A stretch of 8,744 nucleotides of DNA, taken from the NCBI GenBank assembly GCA_947176785.1, contig CAMWSA010000141.1, positions 1 to 8,744 on the forward strand. The letters run 5' to 3'. Below are positions 1 to 5,604 of the stretch, piece after piece. This stretch comes from an uncultured Lachnospiraceae bacterium. GTDB taxonomy: Bacteria > Bacillota > Clostridia > Lachnospirales > Lachnospiraceae. Each line of letters opens with the position of its first letter. The stretch's first letter is position 1. Under the pieces are notes generated by a model that searched no databases, had not been told where the DNA came from, and was given only the letters and a program-made list of their open reading frames with translations. The position numbers and the translations under genes were made by a program.

Positions 1-33
1 CTTTTTCTAACACAAATTCCGTCACTTGCTTAA

Positions 34-120
34 AAGAGTTTCGCAATTACCTATTTTCTATCCTGCGCAGCATATGTAGCCAGATTATGCAGAAGGCGCA
101 AAATCTGATAATTTAACTAT
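34..120 (+). repeat. Decayed copy of the 104-bp palindromic repeat
   Basis: Aligned from position 34 without gaps to the intact copy at 130-233, three landmarks fall at the same offsets: ATTTTCTA at 53-60 (CTTTTCCT in the intact copy), TCCTGC at 61-66, and the core ATTATGC at 84-90. The outermost 19 bases of the left arm do not match. The right arm is shortened: a GCGCA block runs straight into AAATCTGAT. A stem can still form between TGCGC/GCATA (64-74) and TATGC/GCGCA (86-100). I read this as an old, partly deleted copy. The right boundary is uncertain. No gene was seen in the first 120 bases. Confidence 0.42.
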
Positions 121-129
121 TCGCCTGTA

Positions 130-233
130 TATACTCACGAGCGGTTAGCTTTTCCTTCCTGCCCGGCGCATGACGTCCGATTATGCGGCATGTGCCGGGC
201 AGGAATTGGAAAAGCTTAGCGCTCGTCAGTATA
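130..233 (+). repeat. 104-bp palindromic repeat, copy 1 (intact)
   Basis: This is a near-complete palindrome bounded by TATAC...GTATA. The stem, from outside in, is: TATACT.ACGAGCG (130-143) against CGCTCGTCAGTATA (220-233); AGCTTTTCC (147-155) against GGAAAAGCT (208-216); and CCTGCCCGGC (158-167) against GCCGGGCAGG (194-203), extended by GCATG/CATGT with one G.T pair. The loop is 173-188 and contains the core ATTATGC at 180-186. The arms differ by an extra AATT-type shoulder on the right, GCAGGAATTGG, which gives the element an orientation. Outside it, CGCCTG (122-127) and CAGGCG (245-250) can extend the helix. There is no coding potential. Whether it acts as DNA or as an RNA hairpin cannot be told from sequence. 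Confidence 0.85.
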
Positions 234-235
234 AC

Positions 236-263
236 TCCCGTATGCAGGCGGGAATGTTTTTTT
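236..263 (+). terminator. Weak rho-independent terminator-like hairpin
   Basis: TCCCG (236-240) and CGGGA (249-253) form a 5-bp stem with an 8-base loop, followed after ATG by seven T residues (257-263). It lies just downstream of the long repeat hairpin and upstream of the predicted ecfA1 promoter, so it could end a transcript entering from the left. The stem is short. Its loop and 3' arm also take part in an alternative pairing, CAGGCG with CGCCTG at 122-127. Confidence 0.35.
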
Positions 264-272
264 ATTTTGTGA

Positions 273-301
273 TTGTAAATGCGCTCCAAATTTAGTAGAA
301 T
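273..301 (+). promoter_or_regulatory. Candidate sigma-A-type promoter for the ecf operon
   Basis: A -35-like TTGTAA (273-278) and a -10-like TAGAAT (296-301) are separated by 17 bases. The start would be near 308, giving a leader of about 15 bases before ecfA1, with the ribosome binding site GAGGT at 310-314. The leader is short, so transcription could also enter from upstream. This is a pattern match only. Confidence 0.4.
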
Positions 302-322
302 AGAAAACTGAGGTAAGAACGA

Positions 323-1216
323 ATGAGCATTGTAAAAACCGAAAACTTGATATATGAATATGTTAGGCGGGACGAAGAGGGCAATGTGGACGGTGCCATC
401 AGGGCAGTGGACGATGTGTCCCTGGGTATTCGTCAGGGGGACTTCATCGCCATCGTGGGCCACAACGGTTCCGGCAAATCCACGCTGGCAAAGCATATGA
501 ATGCGATACTACAGCCAACCCAGGGCACTGTTTGGGTGGACGGCATGGACACACGGCAGGAAGAGCGAATATGGGATATCCGACAGCGGGCGGGTATGGT
601 ATTCCAGAATCCGGACAACCAGATCATCGGGCAGGTGGTGGAGGAGGACGTGGGCTTTGGCCCAGAGAATCTGGGCGTCCCCACAGAGGAGATCTGGAAA
701 AGGGTGGAGGAAAGCCTGCGGGCAGTGGGAATGTATCAATTCCGCTCTCATTCGCCAAACAGACTCTCCGGCGGTCAGAAGCAGCGGGTGTCCATTGCCG
801 GTGTGCTGGCTATGCGCCCCCGGTGCATCGTACTGGATGAACCCACCGCCATGTTAGATCCCAGTGGCCGGGAGGAAGTGATCCATGCCGTCAGGGAACT
901 GAACCAGGCGGAGAAAGTCACAGTGATTTTGATTACGCATTACATGGAGGAGGTCATCCATGCAGACCATGTCTATGTGATGGACAAGGGCCAGATCGCG
1001 ATGGAGGGTACCCCCAGAGAGATATTTTCTCAAGTGGAAAAGCTCCAAAAACTGCGGCTGGATGTGCCCCAGGTGACACTGCTGGCCCACGAATTACGAC
1101 AGAGGGGGCTGGAGCTTCCGGAGGGGATATTGACCACCCGGGAACTGGTTCAGGCACTGGCGGAACGGAAATATATTAACGACCGCCAAGATCTTTCAAA
1201 ATCTGATCACTCGTGA
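323..1216 (+). CDS. ecfA1: ECF transporter ATPase subunit EcfA1
   Basis: One of the two ATPases of an energy-coupling factor transporter. With EcfA2 it hydrolyses ATP and, through EcfT, drives vitamin or metal uptake by exchangeable S components at the cytoplasmic membrane. The ABC motifs are complete: Walker A GHNGSGKST (residues 46-54), Q-loop FQNPDNQ (94-100), signature LSGGQKQR (148-155), Walker B CIVLDEPT (168-175), D-loop LDP (178-180) and switch histidine H206. At 297 residues the length is typical. The start is supported by GAGGT at 310-314. ecfA2 follows after 43 bases in the same direction. The last 15 residues (from Y284, inclusive of the terminal SDHS) and the stop codon lie inside a short repeat copy at 1172-1221, so the natural C-terminus has probably been replaced. 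The ATPase core is not affected. Confidence 0.95.
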   Translation: MSIVKTENLIYEYVRRDEEGNVDGAIRAVDDVSLGIRQGDFIAIVGHNGSGKSTLAKHMNAILQPTQGTVWVDGMDTRQEERIWDIRQRAGMVFQNPDNQIIGQVVEEDVGFGPENLGVPTEEIWKRVEESLRAVGMYQFRSHSPNRLSGGQKQRVSIAGVLAMRPRCIVLDEPTAMLDPSGREEVIHAVRELNQAEKVTVILITHYMEEVIHADHVYVMDKGQIAMEGTPREIFSQVEKLQKLRLDVPQVTLLAHELRQRGLELPEGILTTRELVQALAERKYINDRQDLSKSDHS

Positions 1217-1221
1217 GTATA
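1172..1221 (-). repeat. 50-bp short derivative of the 104-bp repeat, overlapping the ecfA1 3' end
   Basis: The reverse complement of 1201-1221 begins TATACTCACGAG and continues into a GATCAGATTTT tail, matching the left arm of the repeat. Positions 1172-1197 (TATATTAACGACCGCCAAG, then ATCTTTC) match the reverse complement of the right arm, most closely that of the copy ending at 6734. The inner stem and RTTAYGC core are absent, so only the outer arms remain, joined directly. It is in minus orientation. It encodes the last residues and the TGA of ecfA1 and ends 38 bases before the ecfA2 start. Confidence 0.7.
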
Positions 1222-1259
1222 GCGGGGTAAAAGCCAAGAGGAAGCAGGAGAGGTAAAAG

Positions 1260-2117
1260 ATGGCACTGACTGTTGATCATGTGAGTTATATATACGATCC
1301 GGACGACCCGTTGTCCCATAAGGCGCTGGACGATATAAGCCTGACGATTCCGGAGGGACAGTTCATCGGGGTAATCGGCCACACCGGCTCCGGTAAGTCC
1401 ACGCTTATGCAGCATCTGAACGGGCTGGTCAAAGCTACCAGCGGCCATATCTATTTTAATGGCAGGGATATTGACGCCAGGGACTACGACAAGAAAGAAC
1501 TGCGCAGCAAGGTCGGGCTGGTATTTCAGTACCCGGAACATCAGCTGTTCGAAGTGGACGTGTTCTCGGATGTGTGCTTTGGCCCCAAAAACCTGGGACT
1601 GGACAGGGAAGAAGCGGAGCGCCGGGCCGGGGAGGCGCTGGACAGAGTGGGTTTGCCCAGAGAGTTGTACGACCAGTCCCCCTTTGAATTATCCGGCGGA
1701 CAGAAACGCCGGGTGGCAATCGCAGGGGTATTGGCCATGCAGCCGGAGATTCTGATTCTGGATGAACCGACTGCCGGCCTGGACCCCAAAGGCCGCAGAG
1801 AGATCCTGGATCAGATCAAGCTCCTGCAGGCCCAGACGCACATGACCATTCTGCTGGTCAGCCACAGTATGGATGATGTGGCTGAGTATGTGGACAGGAT
1901 TATTGTGATGAACGGGGGAAGGATATTATATGACGACATCCCCCGGAGGATTTTCCGGCGTTACCGTGAGTTGGAGAAGATCGGCCTGGGGGCTCCCCAG
2001 GTAACCTATATTTTGCACACCCTTCGGGAAAGCGGCCTGCCGGTGGACACGGACATCACCACCATACAGGAGGCGGCGGACAGTATTTTACAGGCGATAA
2101 ATACATCCCCGTCTTGA
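1260..2117 (+). CDS. ecfA2: ECF transporter ATPase subunit EcfA2
   Basis: The second ATPase of the ECF energising module, which forms a heterodimer with EcfA1 on the cytoplasmic face and couples ATP hydrolysis to movement of EcfT and the S component. Walker A is GHTGSGKST (residues 40-48). The Q-loop glutamine is Q90 in FQYPEHQ, the signature LSGGQKRR (144-151), Walker B ILILDEPT (164-171), D-loop LDP (174-176) and switch histidine H202 in SHSMDD. The length of 285 residues is normal. A strong AGGAGAGG (1246-1253) lies 6 bases before the ATG, so the start is well supported. The TGA stop (2115-2117) falls at the start of a 61-bp tandem repeat. Confidence 0.95.
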   Translation: MALTVDHVSYIYDPDDPLSHKALDDISLTIPEGQFIGVIGHTGSGKSTLMQHLNGLVKATSGHIYFNGRDIDARDYDKKELRSKVGLVFQYPEHQLFEVDVFSDVCFGPKNLGLDREEAERRAGEALDRVGLPRELYDQSPFELSGGQKRRVAIAGVLAMQPEILILDEPTAGLDPKGRREILDQIKLLQAQTHMTILLVSHSMDDVAEYVDRIIVMNGGRILYDDIPRRIFRRYRELEKIGLGAPQVTYILHTLRESGLPVDTDITTIQEAADSILQAINTSPS

Positions 2118-2267
2118 TGCCCGCTGAAGCGGACGGGCGGGAGTTGGGGAGAAGGGGATTTTCACCAGCTTGGTTTGATGCCCGCTGAAGCGGACGGGCG
2201 GGAGCTGGGGAGAAAGGGATTTTCACCAGCTTGGTTTGATGCCCGCCGAAGCGGACGGGCGGGAGTT
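2114..2267 (+). repeat. 61-bp tandem repeat, 2.5 copies, between ecfA2 and ecfT
   Basis: Units start at 2114, 2175 and 2236, a period of exactly 61. Copies 1 and 2 differ at only two positions (unit positions 31 and 41). Copy 3 is partial (32 bases), with one change at unit position 12. Each unit opens with TTGATGCCCG and holds a small GC hairpin, CCGC-TGAA-GCGG (CGAA loop in copy 3), overlapped by the alternative GCCCG/CGGGC pairing. Since 61 is not a multiple of 3 the array is not a coding repeat. The first unit contains the ecfA2 stop codon. No T-tract follows the hairpins, so they are unlikely to be classical terminators. They could be RNA-processing or stabilising structures between ecfA2 and ecfT. 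Confidence 0.9.
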
Positions 2268-2290
2268 AGCGTGACACGAGGAATTAACTT

Positions 2291-3091
2291 ATGCTGAGAG
2301 ATATTACGCTGGGACAATACTATCAGACGGAGTCCGTCATACACCGGCTGGATCCAAGGGTAAAGCTGGCGGGGACGCTGCTGTATATAATTTCCCTGTT
2401 TCTGTTTGAAAATATAGCGGGCTATATTTTGGCCGCGTTGTTTTTGGCGCTGGTCATCGGCCTGTCCCATGTACCCTTTAAATTCATGGTGCGGGGAATG
2501 AAGGCCATAATGTTTTTGCTGCTGATTACGGTGGTATTCAATCTGTTTCTGACTCCGGGAGAGACGCTGGTCAGACTGTGGAAACTGACTATCACCCGAG
2601 AGGGACTGCACAATGCGGTGTTTATGGCCCTGCGACTGTGCTATCTGATCATCGGCTCCTCCATCATGACCCTGACCACCACCCCCAACCACCTGACGGA
2701 CGGTATGGAAAAGGGGCTGCGCCCCCTGAAATTCTTCAAGGTGCCGGTACATGAGGTGGCTATGATCATGTCCATCGCTCTGCGTTTTATCCCGATCCTG
2801 CTGGAGGAGACAGACAAGATTATGAAAGCGCAGATTGCCAGAGGGGCGGATTTTGAGAGCGGTAACCTGGTAAAGCGGGCCAAGGCCATGGTGCCGCTGC
2901 TGGTGCCCCTGTTCATCTCTGCCTTCCGCCGGGCCAACGACCTGGCTATGGCCATGGAGGCCCGCTGCTATCACGGCGGCGAGGGGCGGACCAAGATGAA
3001 ACCGCTGGTCTACCGGCGCAGGGACAGGCTGGCCTATCTGTGTATCCTGCTGTACCTGACGTGTAAGGTGGCGGTGGGCGTATTGCTGTGA
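2291..3091 (+). CDS. ecfT: ECF transporter transmembrane subunit EcfT
   Basis: The membrane scaffold of the ECF transporter, which links the two ATPases to exchangeable substrate-binding S components. The protein has 266 residues. Hydrophobic segments lie around residues 26-57, 69-88, 110-130, 155-172 and 246-266. The cytoplasmic coupling region is recognisable by ARG at 183-185 (AQIARGADFESG) and a second A-R-x motif, ARC at 224-226 (AMEARCYHGGEGRT), which contact the ATPases in this family. The second motif has Cys where Gly is common. GAGGA at 2278-2282 lies 8 bases before the ATG. No S component gene is in the window, as expected for a group II system whose S components are encoded elsewhere. 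The substrate cannot be deduced. Confidence 0.93.
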   Translation: MLRDITLGQYYQTESVIHRLDPRVKLAGTLLYIISLFLFENIAGYILAALFLALVIGLSHVPFKFMVRGMKAIMFLLLITVVFNLFLTPGETLVRLWKLTITREGLHNAVFMALRLCYLIIGSSIMTLTTTPNHLTDGMEKGLRPLKFFKVPVHEVAMIMSIALRFIPILLEETDKIMKAQIARGADFESGNLVKRAKAMVPLLVPLFISAFRRANDLAMAMEARCYHGGEGRTKMKPLVYRRRDRLAYLCILLYLTCKVAVGVLL

Positions 3092-3101
3092 GACGTGGCA
3101 T

Positions 3102-3152
3102 TATACGCACGAGCGGTTAGATTTTCGGAATAGTATAGCCGTGGTTCGTATA
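3102..3152 (+). repeat. 51-bp short derivative of the 104-bp repeat, between ecfT and truA
   Basis: The first 25 bases, beginning TATACGCACGAGCGGTTAG, are nearly identical to the left arm of the full copies. The element then passes through an unrelated short middle and ends in TTCGTATAAC, resembling the CGTCAGTATAAC right end. The inner stem and RTTAYGC core are missing. Size matches the other short copy at 1172-1221. It occupies most of the 97-base ecfT-truA gap. Confidence 0.65.
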
Positions 3153-3188
3153 ACACAGGCATAGCCGCCGGATTTATGGGGATTATTT

Positions 3189-3935
3189 ATGGAGAAAAAG
3201 AGAGTGCGCCTGACCGTGGCCTACGACGGGACAGCCTACCACGGCTGGCAGCTGCAAAATAACGGCATCACAATAGAGAGCGAACTGAACCGCTGCCTGA
3301 CGCAGCTGCTGGGAGAACCCATCCAGGTCATCGGGGCCAGCCGCACGGATGCGGGAGTCCATGCCCTGGGCAATATCGCCGTGTTTGACACCGTCGCCCG
3401 GATGCCGGCGGAGAAGATATCCTATGCCCTGAACCAGCGCCTGCCGGAGGATATCCGGGTGCAGCGCTCGGAGGAGGTGTTGGCAAACTGGCATCCCCGG
3501 CATGTGGAGAGCCGCAAGACCTACGAATACCGGATATATCGCGGGACATTCCCACTGCCTACGAGAAGGCTGTACACCTGTTTTACCTATCATGCCCTGG
3601 ATGTGGAGGCCATGAGGACCGCGGCGTCCCATCTGGTGGGAGAGCATGATTTCAAAAGCTTCTGCCAGGCGGGCGCGCAGGTGGACAGCACCGTTAGACG
3701 CATTTTTTCCATTGAACTGCTGGAGCAGGGGCCGGAGCTGGTGCTGCGGATCTGCGGCGGCGGCTTTCTCTATAATATGGTAAGGATTATTGCCGGCACG
3801 CTGATGGAAGTGGGACAGGGAAAACGCAGGCCGGAGGATATGGAAGCTGTGCTGGCCGCCTGCGACCGCCGGGCCGCAGGCCCTACTGCTCCCGCCCGGG
3901 GGCTGACGCTGGTAAAATATGAATTTGGAGAATAA
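3189..3935 (+). CDS. truA: tRNA pseudouridine(38-40) synthase TruA
   Basis: Converts uridines 38-40 in the anticodon arm of many tRNAs to pseudouridine, in the cytoplasm. The motif SRTDAGVHALG (residues 51-61) contains the catalytic aspartate D54. The conserved tyrosine is Y112 in KTYEYRIYRG (110-119). The C-terminal RNA-binding block GGGFLYNMVRIIAGTLMEVG spans 190-209. The length of 248 residues is typical. A weak TGGGGA (3177-3182) precedes the ATG by 6 bases. The position after ecfT follows the conserved Firmicutes order ecfA1-ecfA2-ecfT-truA. In that order rplM-rpsI usually comes next, but here an acyltransferase gene follows after 6 bases. Confidence 0.96.
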   Translation: MEKKRVRLTVAYDGTAYHGWQLQNNGITIESELNRCLTQLLGEPIQVIGASRTDAGVHALGNIAVFDTVARMPAEKISYALNQRLPEDIRVQRSEEVLANWHPRHVESRKTYEYRIYRGTFPLPTRRLYTCFTYHALDVEAMRTAASHLVGEHDFKSFCQAGAQVDSTVRRIFSIELLEQGPELVLRICGGGFLYNMVRIIAGTLMEVGQGKRRPEDMEAVLAACDRRAAGPTAPARGLTLVKYEFGE

Positions 3936-3941
3936 AAGATA

Positions 3942-5327
3942 ATGGCGCTTCTATCGTTCGGTTTTCTCTTTTTTATGGCGGTCGTGGTGGCGGTACACTA
4001 TGCGCTTCCCAGGAGATTCCAATATATCTGGCTCTGTCTGGCCAGCCTTTTTTACTACCTGGCAGGTGATGTCCGGTATTTTGCAGGCATGGCGTTCTGC
4101 ACAGTGGCTACCTATGTGACAGGGCTGCTGCTGGGGCGGGGGGATGGCAGAGGGAAAAAGGCTCTGCTGTTTTCCTGTATGGGCGTCCATATTCTGGTGC
4201 TGCTTTTGTTTCGGTATCCTCCGGCAAAATCCGTTCTGGCCCCCATGGGAATATCCTTTTACGCGCTGCAGGCTATGGGTTATGTGATTGAGGTTTACAG
4301 AGGCAATATAAAACCGGAGAGAAACCCTGTCCGGTATGCGGTATATGTTGCCTTTTTCCCAACCGTCACGTCGGGTCCGATCCAGAGGGCACCCGGGCTG
4401 CTGCCGCAGCTCAGGGAGGGGACAGATTTTGACTATGACAAGGTTCACTCGGGCCTGTATATGCTGCTGTGGGGATGTCTGCTAAAGCAGGTTATGGCTA
4501 ATCCTCTGGGAAGGATGGTCGACCATGCCTATGGGAATTATGCGGATATGCCGGGGGCGGCTCTTTTGTGGGCCACCGTCCTGTATGCGGTGCAGCTATA
4601 CTGCGATTTTGCCGGGTACAGCGCCCTGGCCATAGGCGCGGCTAAAATCCTTGGCTTTGATATCGGCAGAAACTTTGAACAGCCATATTTTGCGGCCTCC
4701 GTCAGGGATTTTTGGAAACGCTGGCATATCAGCCTGTCCTCCTGGCTCAAGGACTATGTTTACATTCCTCTGGGAGGAAACCGAAAGGGAAAATGCAGGA
4801 AGTACGGCAATTTAATGGTGACATTTCTGGTCAGCGGTCTCTGGCATGGATCCGGGCTTAATTACCTGGTTTGGGGTGGTATCCATGGGATCTACCAGGT
4901 TCTGGAGGGCTGCATTCCCAGGAGGGATGGCCGGGGCTGCGCTGCTTACCGGATGGTCAGGGGCGTGGTTACCTTTGCCCTGGTGGATTTTGCCTGGCTC
5001 TTTTTCCGGGCGGATTCCGTGGAGCAGGCTTTTTCCATCTTGCATCGCATCCTTTTTTGCTTTCAGTTTAAGGAGATGACTTACTATGGAAGCTACCTGA
5101 TGGGAAGGACGAAAACGGAGTTGTGTTTGCTCCTGGCGGGAATTGTCCTGGTTTTCTTTGTGGATTTTTTACATGAAAGAAGGATCTCCATAGAGGGCTT
5201 TGCGGCCCGCAGGATTCCGCCGGTGGTCAGATGGACGGCTTATATAGTCCTGACGCTGGGTATTCTGCTGGTTACCCTGCGTGAATTCGGGCAGGGGGCG
5301 GCAAGCTTCATTTATACAAGGTTTTAG
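3942..5327 (+). CDS. MBOAT-family membrane O-acyltransferase (AlgI/DltB-like)
   Basis: A polytopic membrane protein of 461 residues that in this family transfers an acyl group, commonly acetyl, across the membrane for modification of exopolysaccharide, teichoic acid or another envelope glycan. Diagnostic blocks in order: PMGISFYALQAMGY (101-114), YCDFAGYSALAIG (220-232), FWKRWHISLSSWLKDYVYIP (257-276) followed by LGGNRKGK, and GLWHGSGLNYLVWGGIHG (299-316). H302 of the WHG motif is the expected catalytic histidine. Many hydrophobic segments run from residues 2-20 through 435-450. It starts 6 bases after truA, with its ribosome binding site GGAG inside the truA end, so the two are probably translationally coupled. 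The protein encoded at 5605-6558 is the likely partner. The glycan acceptor is unknown. DltB is less likely because dltA, dltC and dltD are not adjacent. Confidence 0.9.
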   Translation: MALLSFGFLFFMAVVVAVHYALPRRFQYIWLCLASLFYYLAGDVRYFAGMAFCTVATYVTGLLLGRGDGRGKKALLFSCMGVHILVLLLFRYPPAKSVLAPMGISFYALQAMGYVIEVYRGNIKPERNPVRYAVYVAFFPTVTSGPIQRAPGLLPQLREGTDFDYDKVHSGLYMLLWGCLLKQVMANPLGRMVDHAYGNYADMPGAALLWATVLYAVQLYCDFAGYSALAIGAAKILGFDIGRNFEQPYFAASVRDFWKRWHISLSSWLKDYVYIPLGGNRKGKCRKYGNLMVTFLVSGLWHGSGLNYLVWGGIHGIYQVLEGCIPRRDGRGCAAYRMVRGVVTFALVDFAWLFFRADSVEQAFSILHRILFCFQFKEMTYYGSYLMGRTKTELCLLLAGIVLVFFVDFLHERRISIEGFAARRIPPVVRWTAYIVLTLGILLVTLREFGQGAASFIYTRF

Positions 5328-5338
5328 GCGCCTATAGT

Positions 5339-5527
5339 CAACGACATAACAAATTTCTGCTTTCGGCCCTGCAAAAGCCATATGCGGAAGCATTGACGAA
5401 CGCTAAGATTTTCCAATTCCTGCACGCCCCATACTGCATAATTGGGCAGTATGGGGCGTGCAGGAAGAAAAATCTAACAGCCCATGAGTATATCACAGGG
5501 CCGAAAACGAAATTCCCAATGTCATTG
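5339..5527. repeat. Outer inverted repeat enclosing repeat copy 2 (nested palindrome)
   Basis: The left arm 5339-5371 (CAACGACAT...TTTCGGCCCTG) and right arm 5496-5527 (CAGGGCCGAAAACG...GTCATTG) are imperfect inverted repeats of about 32 bases. The closest part is TTTCGGCCCTG/CAGGGCCGAAA. They enclose the 104-bp element at 5389-5492, with 17 and 3 bases between. The whole 189-base structure fills most of the MBOAT to SGNH intergenic gap. It could be a second repeat type into which the 104-bp element inserted, or an extended version of the element. Confidence 0.65.
5389..5492 (-). repeat. 104-bp palindromic repeat, copy 2 (intact, minus orientation)
   Basis: On the minus strand it begins TATACTCATGGGCTGTTAG and shows TTCCTGC, a core ATTATGC (plus-strand 5436-5442) at offset 50, then GCAGGAATTGG. 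Order and spacing are as in copy 1. The inner stem is a perfect 19-bp helix (5419-5437 with 5446-5464) around an 8-base loop. The inner stem sequence (CACGCCCCATACTGC) is unrelated to that of copy 1 (CCGGCGCATG) although both are self-complementary. The far end has drifted, AGCAT instead of TATAC. There is no T-tract after the stem on either strand, so it is not a standard terminator. Confidence 0.85.
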
Positions 5528-5591
5528 CCGATAACAACGAAAGCTTGCGCAGAATGGATACATTTCAGCGCGGGTTTCGGTTTTCCGGATT

Positions 5592-5597
5592 AGGGGA
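5592..5597 (+). promoter_or_regulatory. Ribosome binding site fixing the SGNH-like gene start
   Basis: AGGGGA lies 7 bases before the ATG at 5605. An earlier in-frame ATG at 5545 has no such site and would add 20 polar residues in front of a normal signal-anchor sequence, so the start at 5605 is preferred. Confidence 0.65.
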
Positions 5598-5604
5598 TCA
5601 ATAT

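Noticed and set aside
130..233. CRISPR array or riboswitch
   Set aside because: The repeats are not regularly spaced with spacers, and no aptamer pattern was recognised. The element also occurs at gene ends and in both orientations.
2162..2974. A 270-codon minus-strand open frame across the tandem repeat and ecfT
   Set aside because: It lies opposite ecfT, is rich in Gln/His/Arg as expected from antisense translation, and has no recognisable domain or ribosome binding site.
5419..5464. Rho-independent terminator for the MBOAT gene
   Set aside because: The 19-bp stem is strong, but the bases after it are AGGAAGAAAAATC, with no T-tract, and the minus strand has none either.
5393..5593. A 66-codon frame across repeat copy 2
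   Set aside because: It reads through a palindrome and has no domain or ribosome binding site.
5545..5604. Upstream start for the SGNH-like protein at 5545
   Set aside because: It has no ribosome binding site and adds polar residues before the signal-anchor. The ATG at 5605 has AGGGGA 7 bases upstream.
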